A stretch of DNA of 64,000 nucleotides from Aridibaculum aurantiacum (GCF_017355875.1 NZ_JAFEWC010000001.1:2418001-2482000); one strand, 5' to 3'. Counted from the first letter of the stretch, positions 23,709-33,953 are shown. Notes: generated by a model not told the origin, from the sequence alone. Numbers and translations: made by a program.

Positions 23709-26069
23709 TTATTTCTTCAGGTTTGTTTCAAACAACTTTAAAATACGCCTGTATTCATCCGTCCAGCTCGATGGTTCTACAAAACCATGATCTTCTACAG
23801 GGTAAACAGCCAGTTCCCAATTTTCTTTACCCAGTTCTATCAGCCGCTGTGTTAGCCGTACGATATCCTGGAAATGTACATTCTCATCTACCATACCATG
23901 GCACATGAGCAGTGCTCCTTGTAGTCCATCAGCATAATAAATAGGCGAGCTTTTTCTATAAGCAAGGGTATCATTGAATGGTTCGTTTAGAATATTAGAA
24001 GTGTAGCCGTGGTTGTAGTGCGCCCAATCGGTAACCGAACGAAGCGCAGCACCAGCAGCAAATACACCTGGTTCAGTGAACATAGCCATGAGTGTGATGA
24101 AACCACCATATGAGCCTCCATAGATACCAATACGCTTTGCATCCACACCATGCTGCTCTACCAGGTATTTAGCACCATCCACATGATCTGAAAGATCTTT
24201 TCCTCCCATGTGCCTGTATATGCCTGTACGCCAGTCGCGGCCATACCCTTCGCTGCCGCGATAGTCAATGTCTAATACAGTATATCCCTGCTGCGCCAGC
24301 AGGTTGTGAAACATGTATTCACGGAAATAAGTACTCCAATATTTATGGGCATTCTGTAAATAGCCAGCACCATGAACAAAGATGACCGCAGGTTTTGTAG
24401 GATGCGGGTTAGCCGGTTTATAAAGCCTTGCATATACCTGCGCACCATCACGTGCGGCAAAAGTTACAACCTGGGGATCCATCCAATTAATAGAAGCAAA
24501 TTCTGCTGATTGTGCTTTGTTGGTAACCTGCACCAATTTTGCTCCTGGTTTATTTTCCTGCAGGTATAGCTCCCATGGCTTTGTGGAATATGAATAACGA
24601 ATAGCCAGATTTTTCTCATCAGGAGAAATACGTACATCATGTGCACCAGTAAGTGTCGTCAACTTTTGCAGCGCACCACCGTTTACATTCACTTTATAAA
24701 AATGCTGCTCGCCCGGGTGTACCTGGTTGGTGGTTATGTAAAATGATTTCCTGTCGTTGGACAAGCGTACCTGTTTCACCTCGTAATTTCCTGAGGTAAT
24801 CTGGTTCTTTGCACCGGTCACTACATTGATAGAATACAAATGCGAATAACCAGTTGCTTCACTTTGATACCAGTAGCTGTTATCATCTATCCACCTGTTT
24901 GATCCACCTGCAAAAGGACTGATGCCCGGGCCTGCTACCCAAGCTTCATCGCGCTGCCTGTCAAGCAAACTTAGTTTTGCTGTAGCCGCATCCAGCTTCA
25001 TGATCCAACGATCTTTGTTATCGTCAGAACGGATATCAACCACCGCATGTGTTCCAGCATTATTCCAGTATGGTCCGTACACAGTTACACCTCTTGCAGC
25101 TTTCTTACGAGAAGTATCTGCAACGGCATAATCTGGAGCATCTTTTATTCCCGGCAACTGGTCTACCTGCAGTTTAATTACAGTATCAGCTACTACATCA
25201 AAAATGAAAAACTCACTAGTGGAACCGGGTGCTCCTACTTTGGTTCGTGAAGGAATATCTTCTGTATAGCCTGTTTCTGTTACATAATTTGGAACAATTG
25301 TATTCTTAGCATTTGCTGCACGTTTGGTTAAACGATAGGTCACAAATCGCGCATCAGGACTTACAGTCAAAGATGTCATCAACCTGTCGTCGATGTATAT
25401 GCTGCGTAAATCTTTCTCTCTCATCCGCTTGCTGATGGCTTCTGCACTATCACGCTTTTCTTTACGCTGCCTTAGCACCTCAAACTCACGAAGCTGGTCA
25501 TCGCGCAACCATTTCTCCTGCGTATTTAAATTATCTCTTCTTTCTGCAGGTGCCGCGCCACGAACAAAGTTCGTAAGCTGTTCAGTAAAGCCAGTTGCTA
25601 AATCAAAAGCATACATGTTTTGGCTACGGCTAAAAGCTATCCTGCTATCGTTGTTTATAAATGATACATTGCTTTCGGCGTCTACTGTTTTTGTCAGCCT
25701 TCTCTCCCGCCCTGACTTTACATCTGTATAATACAGATCGCCACCACGTGTACTAATAAAACCAGTGCGTGCATTGTTATAAGTTATGTCGCCATCCAAT
25801 GCAGTATTGCGACGCATCTGCACGCTGGCTTTTTGTGGAGTAAGATTATTTAGCGTTACATAATAAACCGAGTCAGACATATTACCCTCAGGGTTCCAGT
25901 TAAAGAAGAGGATTTTTCCATCCCAGCTCCACCGGGTATTTGATGGAGAAGTGCCAATCCATTTTGGATCACGCATTATTTTTTGTACGGTTAAAACATT
26001 TCCTCCTTGCTGGGCAAATACGGTTACATGTACTGCCACTAATACAACGGTCAAGAACTTTCTGATCAT
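23709..26069 (-). CDS. S9 family peptidase (dipeptidyl-peptidase IV-like)
   Basis: 786 residues with a signal peptide (about 1-19). The first two thirds form a beta-propeller of the DPP IV N-terminal type. The C-terminal alpha/beta hydrolase holds the triad: GGSYGG with Ser653, Asp728 in MVDENVHF and His761 in EDHGF. It probably removes dipeptides from peptides in the periplasm or at the surface. It is monocistronic; upstream at 26191 is the M43 peptidase gene with its own terminator. Confidence 0.92.
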   Translation of the reverse strand: MIRKFLTVVLVAVHVTVFAQQGGNVLTVQKIMRDPKWIGTSPSNTRWSWDGKILFFNWNPEGNMSDSVYYVTLNNLTPQKASVQMRRNTALDGDITYNNARTGFISTRGGDLYYTDVKSGRERRLTKTVDAESNVSFINNDSRIAFSRSQNMYAFDLATGFTEQLTNFVRGAAPAERRDNLNTQEKWLRDDQLREFEVLRQRKEKRDSAEAISKRMREKDLRSIYIDDRLMTSLTVSPDARFVTYRLTKRAANAKNTIVPNYVTETGYTEDIPSRTKVGAPGSTSEFFIFDVVADTVIKLQVDQLPGIKDAPDYAVADTSRKKAARGVTVYGPYWNNAGTHAVVDIRSDDNKDRWIMKLDAATAKLSLLDRQRDEAWVAGPGISPFAGGSNRWIDDNSYWYQSEATGYSHLYSINVVTGAKNQITSGNYEVKQVRLSNDRKSFYITTNQVHPGEQHFYKVNVNGGALQKLTTLTGAHDVRISPDEKNLAIRYSYSTKPWELYLQENKPGAKLVQVTNKAQSAEFASINWMDPQVVTFAARDGAQVYARLYKPANPHPTKPAVIFVHGAGYLQNAHKYWSTYFREYMFHNLLAQQGYTVLDIDYRGSEGYGRDWRTGIYRHMGGKDLSDHVDGAKYLVEQHGVDAKRIGIYGGSYGGFITLMAMFTEPGVFAAGAALRSVTDWAHYNHGYTSNILNEPFNDTLAYRKSSPIYYADGLQGALLMCHGMVDENVHFQDIVRLTQRLIELGKENWELAVYPVEDHGFVEPSSWTDEYRRILKLFETNLKK

Positions 26070-26141
26070 CTGTTTTAGTTTCTGTTTGAGATGGAAGCTA
26101 CAGCAAAAAATTATTTGAAAAATGGGAAATTGATGAAATAG

Positions 26142-26169
26142 AAAAGGCCACCATTACAGGTAGCCTTTT
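26142..26169 (-). terminator. Terminator of the M43 peptidase gene
   Basis: On the minus strand AAAAGGCTACC pairs with GGTGGCCTTTT over 11 positions with one U-G, loop TGTAAT, then TTTTC. The wobble is a mismatch when read on the plus strand, which supports the minus-strand assignment. Confidence 0.75.
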
Positions 26170-26190
26170 CCTCTATTTAAGATGAACCTA

Positions 26191-29190
26191 TTAGTCCTTC
26201 AATACTTTGAAGCTTGTAGTTTCACCATCTGCTGTTATTCTTACAGTATACATTCCAGCAGCCCAGGCACCGGTAGAAATTTCCAGGTTACCTGCTAACA
26301 TCTGGCTCTTATACATTGTTCTTCCGGTAAGGTCGGTAATAATAACCGATGCACTTTTTACAGAAGTTGGATTTTGGATAACCAGCTTAGTCTTCACCGG
26401 GTTAGGATACCATGTAAAGGTTTCCTTACCACCAAACATCATACTTACAACTGAACTGTGCGAAGAACGGTTGTCAATATCAAGCTGCTGTATCCTGTAG
26501 TAGTAACGGGTGCCTTTTACAAGGTTGTTATCATCGAAGCTATAGCTGTTGATACCGCTACCATTCTGAGCTGTAACAAAACCAATATTGCTGAAGTTGA
26601 TACCATCCACACTACGCTCTACATTAAATCCACGGTTGTTCAATTCAGCTGTTGTTTTCCACGCAAGCTTAGCTGTGCTACCAGAAAGTGTACCTGTAAA
26701 GTCTAACCAACGTACTGGTAAAGTAGTAGAAGGTTCAACCATCATTACTCTTGAGAAACCGGTAAATGTAGCAGTGAAAGAGATATAACCATCAGTAGTT
26801 AACCTGTCATCTACTGATGTAGGTGTTACTATTTCACCGTCAGCTGATGAAAGTGTTCCCAGCATATTTGCTGTAGATTTCAACTTTAAGAACTTCAAGG
26901 TATTTACACCTGCTCCCCATGCAGCAACTTCTGTTGGTGTAAAGAAGAAAGTAGCTGTGTAAGAAACGTTTTCGTTGCCATGCGTGTTCACCTGGAACAT
27001 TTTCCTTGTGCGCATCCAGTCACCTGTTTCAGTAGTGATTGTTGGCCTGTTGTTTCCAGCTTCTATCACAGAAACAGTCAACTGAGGCAGGCTCGTAGAA
27101 ACGTTGCTAATAGTAGCCATCAACCTGTTGTTCTGTGAGCTTCTGAAGTTGTTGGTTGTACCAGGACTAACAGCAAAAGAGTTATTTGTCAATGCTGCTG
27201 ATTCAATACGAGTACCGATGGCAGTTACTACAAAATCATCCACTATAACACCAGGGTCTGTTCCACCACTGTTATTGTTTCTCCACAATACGCCCAGGTG
27301 GAACCTTGTGTTGTTGAATGATGAAGGGATCGGAACATTCGTAACACCTGAAATAGGAGTATTGGAAGCCAAAAGTTCGGAACCCGCAACCTGGCTAAAA
27401 GAGTTAGGAACAGCTTCGGTAGAAAATGCTGAGTAAGCATAATCTATGACTGTGTTAGTAGCACTCACTTCGCCACCAACTTGGTACTTGTAAGTCAGGT
27501 TCAGGTTTGATAAACCATTAGCATCTATCAAAGGAGTACGGATAACTGCAAGACCATTAGTTGTTTTGGTGTATGTAGTAGGCTTAAAGCTGGTGTTGTT
27601 GGTAATATGGGCAACCTGGCCTGAACCACCTGCAGTACCATTAGCACTTACTACAAAACTGTTAGGGCTACCAGAACCTATCAATGAGCTCCATCCAGTA
27701 GGGATAGCACCACCAGTAGTTTCAAATCCTTCATTAAGAAGAGTTATTGGATTTTCACCTGGGCGCACTCTGTCGTCATCAACAATGCTGATAGTATAGG
27801 TTTGGTTGATGGTACCTGCTGTTACTCCAGTACCAGAAACTGAAAAGTTCAGAACAATTGTTTTGGTAGGCTCCGGTACAGCATCATCAATGATACGAAC
27901 AGTGATAATCTTATTAGGATCTCCTGCTGCAAAATTCAAAGTAGGATTTACAATCTGGAAGTCACTTCCATTAACTGCTGTTCCGGTTGCAGATACTGTT
28001 ACAGTTGCAGAACCAGTTGCTACGTCTTCTACATTCAGTATAACCGGGATATCTCTATACCAAGGGAATGAAGTAGTAGTTCCTTTTTCATTTTCTGTAA
28101 TGGTAGTATTACATGCAGTGAAAGAGATTTTATTACTTGTAGCTGCTACAAGGCCAGCATTGGAAGTAGCCAGTTCTTTTCTACGTGGGCTGAATTGCAT
28201 AACTGTTTGCATACGTGCCACCTGCCCTGCAGTAAAAGTGTGCATGATGCGATCGTCTGTATAATCCATGTAGTTGTCAAACATTTCAGCAGCTGTACCA
28301 CAGCTATTTGATTTTGGATGCGCAGGTGTACCATAGTTGGCTGCTTGATGCGTAGGCGTATCATCTACATAATCAGTTCCACAGTTTGAATCGCCCCAGA
28401 TGTGACGTAAACCAAAGAAGTGACCTATTTCGTGGGTCATAGTTCTTCCAAGGTTGTAAGGATTTGCTTCAGAACAAGTTTCTGTGCTTGGGGTAACTAC
28501 ACTTCCTACACTTGTTGAAGTAATCACCACACCAGCGGTTGTAGCGGTTTCACCACCTGACAAACCAGCCAAAGTAGAAGAAGTAGGAAAAGTAGCATAT
28601 CCTAATATGCCACCACTGATTGGGCAGATCCAGATGTTGATATAACGATTAGGATCCCAAATGGTGTTAGGCTTAATGGTGCCGTCTATATAGCTGCTAG
28701 ACCATCCGCTTCCTGGTGCAGTCCAGTTCCATAGGTTACGGTCTACCCTATTTATACCAGGATTGCTTAAAACATTACCTGAAGGATCTCTTTGTGCTAA
28801 ACTGAAACGGATATCAGAAGAAGCAGCCGTAGCATATGGACTTCCTGACTGGTTAAGAAAATCTTTGTTCAACTGGTTAAGCTGCGATCTTATGAATTGG
28901 GTAGCAACGTTAAATCCAGTTCCTTCTGCCTCGCCATTATGGATGACATGAAAAACGACAGGAAGATTGTAAGCAGCATTTGTGCGACTGGTACGCTGCA
29001 TCATTACTTGATGCATAAATGCTTCAAACTGTGCGTCGGTTTCAGCGTTAGGGTTGTTTCTTCTTGCCTCTTCCATCACTTCTGTTGTGATACACTTCTT
29101 TACCTGTGTTACAGGCGTAAGCAATTGGGCTGAAGAATTGACCGCAAATAGTAGTTGTACACATACTAATGCAAGTAGAGATCTCTTCAT
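26191..29190 (-). CDS. Secreted M43-type zinc metallopeptidase with T9SS sorting domain
   Basis: 999 residues. Signal peptide (about 1-21), then a pappalysin/cytophagalysin-type metallopeptidase domain with the zinc motif HEIGHFFGLRH (253-263). Next is a Calx-beta-like segment (about 365-475, ending SIVDDD), a choice-of-anchor/cleaved-adhesin-like module (about 485-660), and a C-terminal secretion domain (about 915-999) ending with MYTVRITADGETTSFKVLKD. The last domain marks it for type IX secretion across the outer membrane and for surface attachment or release. It likely degrades extracellular protein. Confidence 0.9.
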   Translation of the reverse strand: MKRSLLALVCVQLLFAVNSSAQLLTPVTQVKKCITTEVMEEARRNNPNAETDAQFEAFMHQVMMQRTSRTNAAYNLPVVFHVIHNGEAEGTGFNVATQFIRSQLNQLNKDFLNQSGSPYATAASSDIRFSLAQRDPSGNVLSNPGINRVDRNLWNWTAPGSGWSSSYIDGTIKPNTIWDPNRYINIWICPISGGILGYATFPTSSTLAGLSGGETATTAGVVITSTSVGSVVTPSTETCSEANPYNLGRTMTHEIGHFFGLRHIWGDSNCGTDYVDDTPTHQAANYGTPAHPKSNSCGTAAEMFDNYMDYTDDRIMHTFTAGQVARMQTVMQFSPRRKELATSNAGLVAATSNKISFTACNTTITENEKGTTTSFPWYRDIPVILNVEDVATGSATVTVSATGTAVNGSDFQIVNPTLNFAAGDPNKIITVRIIDDAVPEPTKTIVLNFSVSGTGVTAGTINQTYTISIVDDDRVRPGENPITLLNEGFETTGGAIPTGWSSLIGSGSPNSFVVSANGTAGGSGQVAHITNNTSFKPTTYTKTTNGLAVIRTPLIDANGLSNLNLTYKYQVGGEVSATNTVIDYAYSAFSTEAVPNSFSQVAGSELLASNTPISGVTNVPIPSSFNNTRFHLGVLWRNNNSGGTDPGVIVDDFVVTAIGTRIESAALTNNSFAVSPGTTNNFRSSQNNRLMATISNVSTSLPQLTVSVIEAGNNRPTITTETGDWMRTRKMFQVNTHGNENVSYTATFFFTPTEVAAWGAGVNTLKFLKLKSTANMLGTLSSADGEIVTPTSVDDRLTTDGYISFTATFTGFSRVMMVEPSTTLPVRWLDFTGTLSGSTAKLAWKTTAELNNRGFNVERSVDGINFSNIGFVTAQNGSGINSYSFDDNNLVKGTRYYYRIQQLDIDNRSSHSSVVSMMFGGKETFTWYPNPVKTKLVIQNPTSVKSASVIITDLTGRTMYKSQMLAGNLEISTGAWAAGMYTVRITADGETTSFKVLKD

Positions 29191-29594
29191 TATAGGTTTA
29201 AATTTAAGCTCGTGAAGATAAAGAACGAAGTGTCACAAAATTTAACCTTTTGAATTTTTAAGGTGCTTAAATAGAAGAGAAAACTAATACCTGTGTAACG
29301 GAGAGAATGTTGGTCGATGAATTGAAAGTATGTTAGACGGAATAAAACATACAACCGTTTTTTGCAATCTTATCTCATCATCAATGGTTTAGCAGCAGCA
29401 ACCTGTCTAATAAATCCTTTAAGATGTTATAGCGAAAAGAAAACACCATTTAACTCTAGAACATCCATTTAGGTACATTAATTTGTATGAACGGGTGAAA
29501 GCTCCAAAGCAACAGGAGAAAGAACATTAAAAATGTTTCTACCATTTCTCCTAAAAACAACAACTACCAACTGGATTTAGATAGCGCTGATTGA
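29191..29594. other. Noncoding gap upstream of the M43 gene
   Basis: 404 bp with the M43 promoter region and a long imperfect hairpin at 29514-29552 (AGGAGAAA/TTTCTCCT outer stem, AACATT/AATGTT inner stem). No credible ORF or repeat family was seen. Confidence 0.5.
29514..29552. repeat. Two-part hairpin downstream of the CHRD lipoprotein gene
   Basis: Outer stem AGGAGAAA/TTTCTCCT and inner stem AACATT/AATGTT (29523-29528 and 29532-29537) separated by an asymmetric internal loop. It lacks a canonical T-run. It could be a weak terminator of the 29595-30062 gene or an RNA element. Confidence 0.35.
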
Positions 29595-30062
29595 CTAAGG
29601 CGTTATGTTAGCTCTTGCCACTCCCGATGGATAATCTTTACTGAAGACCTGTACATACTTCTTTACATTATCGTTGATTAAACTGTCGATGAGAGATTGG
29701 CGCAGGTTCGTTAGTATCCCCGAAGAGTAACGGGTTCCTTCTCTGCCACGCAGGTCTAGCATAAGTGGCCCGTTTGAAGCAGGATCACCTGCATAGATAC
29801 CACCACCGTGGATATAATCGTTGGTAGCTAATTGTGTAATATTATATTGATAGATAACGGTTCGGTCGTCACGTACTTGCAGGATTAGCTCACCGGAATC
29901 AGATCTTCCCTGCAAAGTGGGAACAACAAAAGCACTGGACATAGGCATCCGCCATTCCTTAATTACTTCGTGCTCCAGGTTGCTATAGTCTTCATTGCGC
30001 TTGTTACAGGAGATAACCAATAGAGAAGAAACAATAACAGAAAGTACAACTGAAGTTTTCAT
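29595..30062 (-). CDS. CHRD domain-like lipoprotein
   Basis: 155 residues with a lipoprotein signal (lipobox around VISC, Cys19). The mature part follows the CHRD pattern: an opening beta strand around LQGRSDSGELILQV, then IHGGGIYAGDPASNGPLMLDL and a closing YVQVFSKDYPSGVARANI. CHRD domains occur in chordin and in bacterial surface proteins; the function is unknown. It is likely anchored to the outer or inner membrane. No close neighbours in the same operon. Confidence 0.7.
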   Translation of the reverse strand: MKTSVVLSVIVSSLLVISCNKRNEDYSNLEHEVIKEWRMPMSSAFVVPTLQGRSDSGELILQVRDDRTVIYQYNITQLATNDYIHGGGIYAGDPASNGPLMLDLRGREGTRYSSGILTNLRQSLIDSLINDNVKKYVQVFSKDYPSGVARANITP

Positions 30063-30122
30063 AGCATGAATATTTAAAAGATGTTTTCAAGGAACTTCTT
30101 CAAATAATTATGCCATAACAGA

Positions 30123-30686
30123 TTAATCTAATCTCTTGCTGATGTCGGTGTTTATCTGGTCGAATAAGTGCTGCGGCTTAAAGATTCTCCAGTTGGGAAT
30201 ATTCAATAACTCAATAAAATAATGCAGCTTTCTCCGCTTGAAATCATGTTGACTTTGGTCGGGCATATTGATAGCCACTATCCATCCGCCTTCTTCTGTT
30301 ACTTCTTCAAACCACTCTTCGTAATAATCTTTGTCACCACTGTGAAAGTTGAGGACGTTCTCCGTAATTAAAATATATTTTGTGATGTGGTGTGAGAACA
30401 TATTATCAATGACATCACGCTTCAATGTCATGATATCATTTTCAATAGCATCATTCCACTCACCAATCAATTCTATGATAGCAAAGCTTTCATTGTAATC
30501 AGCATATAAAACTTTTAGGTACAGGGTCCTGCTCCCAAATTCATCCCACTGTGGATGTATATAGTAATTATAAACTGTCTGGCTGTATTCAAACTCGCTA
30601 TACGTACGACCATAAAAGGGTGATAGTTCATCCTCCTCCGCGGTGTACATATGCCTCCAGTTAAAAAATGGTTCTATATCATGCAT
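30123..30686 (-). CDS. Hypothetical soluble protein
   Basis: 187 residues, acidic and rich in aromatic residues (Tyr, Trp, Phe), beginning MHDIEPFFNWRHMYTAEEDE. It has no signal peptide or membrane segment. The middle (about 90-110) could form a Rossmann-like strand-helix unit. I do not recognise the family. It lies 60 bp upstream of the CHRD lipoprotein on the same strand, so the two could be co-transcribed. Confidence 0.6.
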   Translation of the reverse strand: MHDIEPFFNWRHMYTAEEDELSPFYGRTYSEFEYSQTVYNYYIHPQWDEFGSRTLYLKVLYADYNESFAIIELIGEWNDAIENDIMTLKRDVIDNMFSHHITKYILITENVLNFHSGDKDYYEEWFEEVTEEGGWIVAINMPDQSQHDFKRRKLHYFIELLNIPNWRIFKPQHLFDQINTDISKRLD

Positions 30687-30846
30687 AAAGAAGTTCTACT
30701 TTAAAAGTTACTGCAGTTATTCCTCTCCTCTTCATCTTACTTTTAAACTTGAAACTGCGTAACTGGCGGCAAATGGAAATCTATGCGCCAGCAATTGCCA
30801 GGAGAACGGGTTCTGCAATGTAAAAGAATAACTGTTATACCAAAAC

Positions 30847-30872
30847 AAAAAAAGGGCCGCACAAGGCAGCCC
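30847..30872 (-). terminator. Terminator of the T9SS beta-propeller gene
   Basis: On the minus strand GGGCTGC (30872-30866) pairs with GCGGCCC (30860-30854) with one U-G, loop CTTGT, then a seven-base T-run. It lies about 20 bp after the stop. Confidence 0.75.
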
Positions 30873-30893
30873 TTCTCATCAAAATGACTATAC

Positions 30894-32120
30894 TTACTGA
30901 ACCACAATCTTATCACTATACACGGTTTGCTTATCAGCTCCTGTAACTTTTAGTAGATACATTCCACCAGCAGCAGATCTTGGCAGGTTGATTTTTTCTA
31001 CCTGGCCAGGAACATTGATGCTTAAAGCCCTGTTGAAAACAAGCCTGCCTGATACATCAGTAAGAGCTATGGTATATTGACCAACAGGAACTTTTTCAAA
31101 CGAAATATTGAAGAAACGTGTTGCTACCGGGTTAGGATATACACTTACCGCATTATTTCCTTTTACCTCGTTACGAGTTATAACTTCTGAAGATGAAGTG
31201 CGCTGGAATAGCAAATTGCTGTTAGCCAGGTCAGAAGCGTTATACACCATTTCATCTTTCTTATGTATAGGTGTAGCTTCTAAAGTTGACATATTGATGC
31301 GGTAGTAGTTACTGTTTAAAACTGCACTACTTACTACTGCTTCTCCTTCATTGTTTACCACCATACCATTGCTGGTAAAATCAGCTGGCAAACCTTTTAC
31401 CTGGCCTACGTAATCAGCAACACGAGTTTCAGGATTGATTTTGAAAATATGGTTACGCATGCTGATCAGGTATAGATTACCATAAGCGTCGCCTACCATA
31501 TCGCCACCCCAGCTGGTGCACTGGCTGTGTACACTGATCTTCCCGTTGTTCTTTCCATCAATCAATGGTCCCAGATCTGTTATCTGTGGCTTTTGATCGG
31601 TAGTGAAGCGAACCAGCTTGTTACCATCATTGGTAAGACCATATCCTACTCCATCTGAAGCGAAGGCCATACGAGTGATAACATTTGCTTCATCGTATTT
31701 ATTGCCACCGGCCATACCCATTCCGCGAACAAAGAATACCTTATTCTCGTTGGTTGACAGGTCAAAATAACGAAGCTCGTCAGCGCGCATATTGGTAAAG
31801 TACAACCTGTTGCTGCGTCCATCAAAAGCTGCAGCGGCTACACCGGTTACCATAGGCAAAGCCTTTACAGAATACCTTTCGTGATTAGCTACTTCAATAG
31901 CGGATTTTGTAACTGCATCGTATGGCTGAATGGCATTGTTTGGATCGTATATCGTCCTGATCACTTCACCGGTAGCAAGATCGATTTCGCGAACAGCAGT
32001 CCAATTGTAAGAGCCTTTTGTATCGCCGGTTATGGCAAAAGCCCTGTTTGATTGACCATGTGTTGTAGAGGAAACTAAAGTGGCAGCAATTGCCAAAGAG
32101 GGTAAAATTGCTTTCTTCAT
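30894..32120 (-). CDS. Secreted beta-propeller-like protein with T9SS sorting domain
   Basis: 408 residues from the preferred start at 32120 (an ATG two codons earlier exists at 32126). Signal peptide about 1-22. The body (about 25-320) looks like a YVTN/quinoprotein-type propeller, with short strands ending in loops such as DLATGEVIRTI and FDGRSNRLYFTNM. The C-terminal 85 residues hold a type IX secretion domain: VYPNPVATRFFNI, then DVSGRLVFN, ending MYLLKVTG...DKIVVQ. Function unknown; expected at the cell surface or outside. Confidence 0.8.
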   Translation of the reverse strand: MKKAILPSLAIAATLVSSTTHGQSNRAFAITGDTKGSYNWTAVREIDLATGEVIRTIYDPNNAIQPYDAVTKSAIEVANHERYSVKALPMVTGVAAAAFDGRSNRLYFTNMRADELRYFDLSTNENKVFFVRGMGMAGGNKYDEANVITRMAFASDGVGYGLTNDGNKLVRFTTDQKPQITDLGPLIDGKNNGKISVHSQCTSWGGDMVGDAYGNLYLISMRNHIFKINPETRVADYVGQVKGLPADFTSNGMVVNNEGEAVVSSAVLNSNYYRINMSTLEATPIHKKDEMVYNASDLANSNLLFQRTSSSEVITRNEVKGNNAVSVYPNPVATRFFNISFEKVPVGQYTIALTDVSGRLVFNRALSINVPGQVEKINLPRSAAGGMYLLKVTGADKQTVYSDKIVVQ

Positions 32121-32174
32121 AAGCATGAGAATTTAAATTTGCACTAATTTAAGAATTATAAATAACGACATAAA

Positions 32175-32999
32175 TTAATTTCTAGTATAGCCTGTGTCAA
32201 TGGCTTTTTTCACGCTACCGGCTTCTAACAATAGCTTCTTTGCAGTATCCAGATCTGGAAGCCCAAGGTTTTCCATTACCAGTCTTGCTCCGCGGTTCAC
32301 CAGTTTTTCATTTGTTAGCTGCATATTCACCATCTTATTGTCTTCCACCCTACCCATAAGTATCATCACGGAAGTTGAGATCATATTCAAAACCATTTTC
32401 TGAGCAGTACCACTTTTCATGCGTGTACTTCCTGTTACTACTTCAGGACCTGTTATTACTTCTACTGGGAAAGTACAACTGGCTGCAATAGGACTACCAG
32501 GATTACATACAATGCAGCCGGTAGTTATGCTAAGGTTTTTGCATTGTTCCAATGCCGCTAAAACATAGGGTGTAGTGCCGCTGGCCGATAATCCAACTAC
32601 CACATCTTTCTCATTCACAAAATGTTTTTGAAGGTCATTCCATCCTGCATGTACATTATCTTCTGCAAATTCTACTGCATCAGTTATGGCTCTCTCACCA
32701 CCGGCTATAAGGGCGATAACCAAACCATGCGGAACACCAAACGTAGGAGGACATTCGCTTGCATCCACAACTCCTAACCTGCCACTGGTACCAGCACCTA
32801 TGTAGAAAAGCCTTCCTCCCGCCAACATATGATCTGCAATTGCGTGCACAAGTTGCTCAACCTGGGGCAATGCTTTTTCTACTGCCGACGCAACCGTTTT
32901 GTCTTCATCATTTATAATGCGCAGGACATCCTTCACATCCATTTTATCCAGGTGCCGGTAATTTCCTTCTTGCTCTGTAAGGTTTTGAAAACTTTCCAT
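32175..32999 (-). CDS. murQ: N-acetylmuramic acid 6-phosphate etherase
   Basis: Cleaves the lactyl ether of MurNAc-6-phosphate to give GlcNAc-6-phosphate and D-lactate in cell-wall recycling. 274 residues from ATG 32999. The SIS fold shows FYIGAGTSGRLGVVDASECP, GLSASGTTPYV and GSTRMKSGTAQKMVLN, all typical of MurQ. A longer frame runs up to 33065, but the N-terminus MESFQNLTEQ matches the family, so the shorter form is used. It is followed upstream by a sugar kinase gene on the same strand (100 bp), which probably supplies its phosphorylated substrate. Confidence 0.93.
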   Translation of the reverse strand: MESFQNLTEQEGNYRHLDKMDVKDVLRIINDEDKTVASAVEKALPQVEQLVHAIADHMLAGGRLFYIGAGTSGRLGVVDASECPPTFGVPHGLVIALIAGGERAITDAVEFAEDNVHAGWNDLQKHFVNEKDVVVGLSASGTTPYVLAALEQCKNLSITTGCIVCNPGSPIAASCTFPVEVITGPEVVTGSTRMKSGTAQKMVLNMISTSVMILMGRVEDNKMVNMQLTNEKLVNRGARLVMENLGLPDLDTAKKLLLEAGSVKKAIDTGYTRN

Positions 33000-33098
33000 G
33001 ACAGCAATTTTATGCAGTGGTAGTATGCTTTTGAAGTTCACCACCAAAGTAGTACCACTAATCAAGCTGCCAGCTTGTTGAACAGGAAATGAACCAGG

Positions 33099-33941
33099 TT
33101 ACGCATTCTTATGAAATGCCACTAACCCGTCCAGTGGTGTTTGCAGTACTTTGCCTAATTCAAGTTCATATGAATTACACAGTTCCTGCAATACGTCTTT
33201 GAAGCCGAAAGCAACACTGCCTATAAAATGAATGGGATGTGTCCAGCTTTCGCGGTATTTATAGAGGTGGTTAAAAAAGAAATCATTCAGGCCATCTTCA
33301 ATTATATTCTCTACCATATAATGGCCGCGGTTCTCTGCCAGGAACTTTGTGAAGCCTGCGAGGTAACGATTAGGCAAAGGTTTACGATATACACTTTCTA
33401 ATATCTCTTTACCGTTCGTTTCAAAACGTGCATCAAAACGGGCACGGAGGTCTTCATCAAATGTATTGTACAGGTAATACTGAACTACTTTCTTACCTAA
33501 ATATGCACCGCTGCCCTCATCTCCTAATATAAAGCCCAAACCGGGGCTGTTTTTTACGATCTTTTTCCCATTGTAAAAACAGGAGTTAGAACCAGTGCCT
33601 AATATGCAGGCAATACCTTTAGATGTACCGCAAAGTGCACGAGCAGCGGCCAACAGATCTGTATGTATATTGATTTTAGCGCCTTTCAGCACTTGCTTCA
33701 GAGCAAGTTTTACAAGCGCTTCATTACCTGGATTGCCTAATCCTGTTCCGTAAAAATGCACCTGGTCCACCTGCACTTTCAGCTTAGGCATTAATTGATC
33801 GTGAAGTAACTGCACCACCTGGTCACCAGTCATGAAATATGGACTGATACCTGAGGTGAGGATGTTCTTCCTTCTTCCATTCTTCAATAATACCCATTCG
33901 CAATTGGTAGAGCCGCTATCGGCAATCAACTGAACTGACAT
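33099..33941 (-). CDS. BadF/BadG/BcrA-type sugar kinase (probable amino-sugar kinase)
   Basis: 280 residues of the ASKHA fold. Phosphate-binding loops are DSGSTNCEWVLL (about 8-19) and ILGTGSNSCFY (about 113-123), plus GDEGSGAYLGKK (about 138-149). The family includes GlcNAc and MurNAc kinases. Placement directly upstream of murQ on the same strand suggests it phosphorylates MurNAc or GlcNAc in peptidoglycan recycling; the exact sugar is inference. It begins 12 bp after the end of the histidine ammonia-lyase gene. Confidence 0.8.
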   Translation of the reverse strand: MSVQLIADSGSTNCEWVLLKNGRRKNILTSGISPYFMTGDQVVQLLHDQLMPKLKVQVDQVHFYGTGLGNPGNEALVKLALKQVLKGAKINIHTDLLAAARALCGTSKGIACILGTGSNSCFYNGKKIVKNSPGLGFILGDEGSGAYLGKKVVQYYLYNTFDEDLRARFDARFETNGKEILESVYRKPLPNRYLAGFTKFLAENRGHYMVENIIEDGLNDFFFNHLYKYRESWTHPIHFIGSVAFGFKDVLQELCNSYELELGKVLQTPLDGLVAFHKNA

Positions 33942-33953
33942 ACGCAGAAAATT

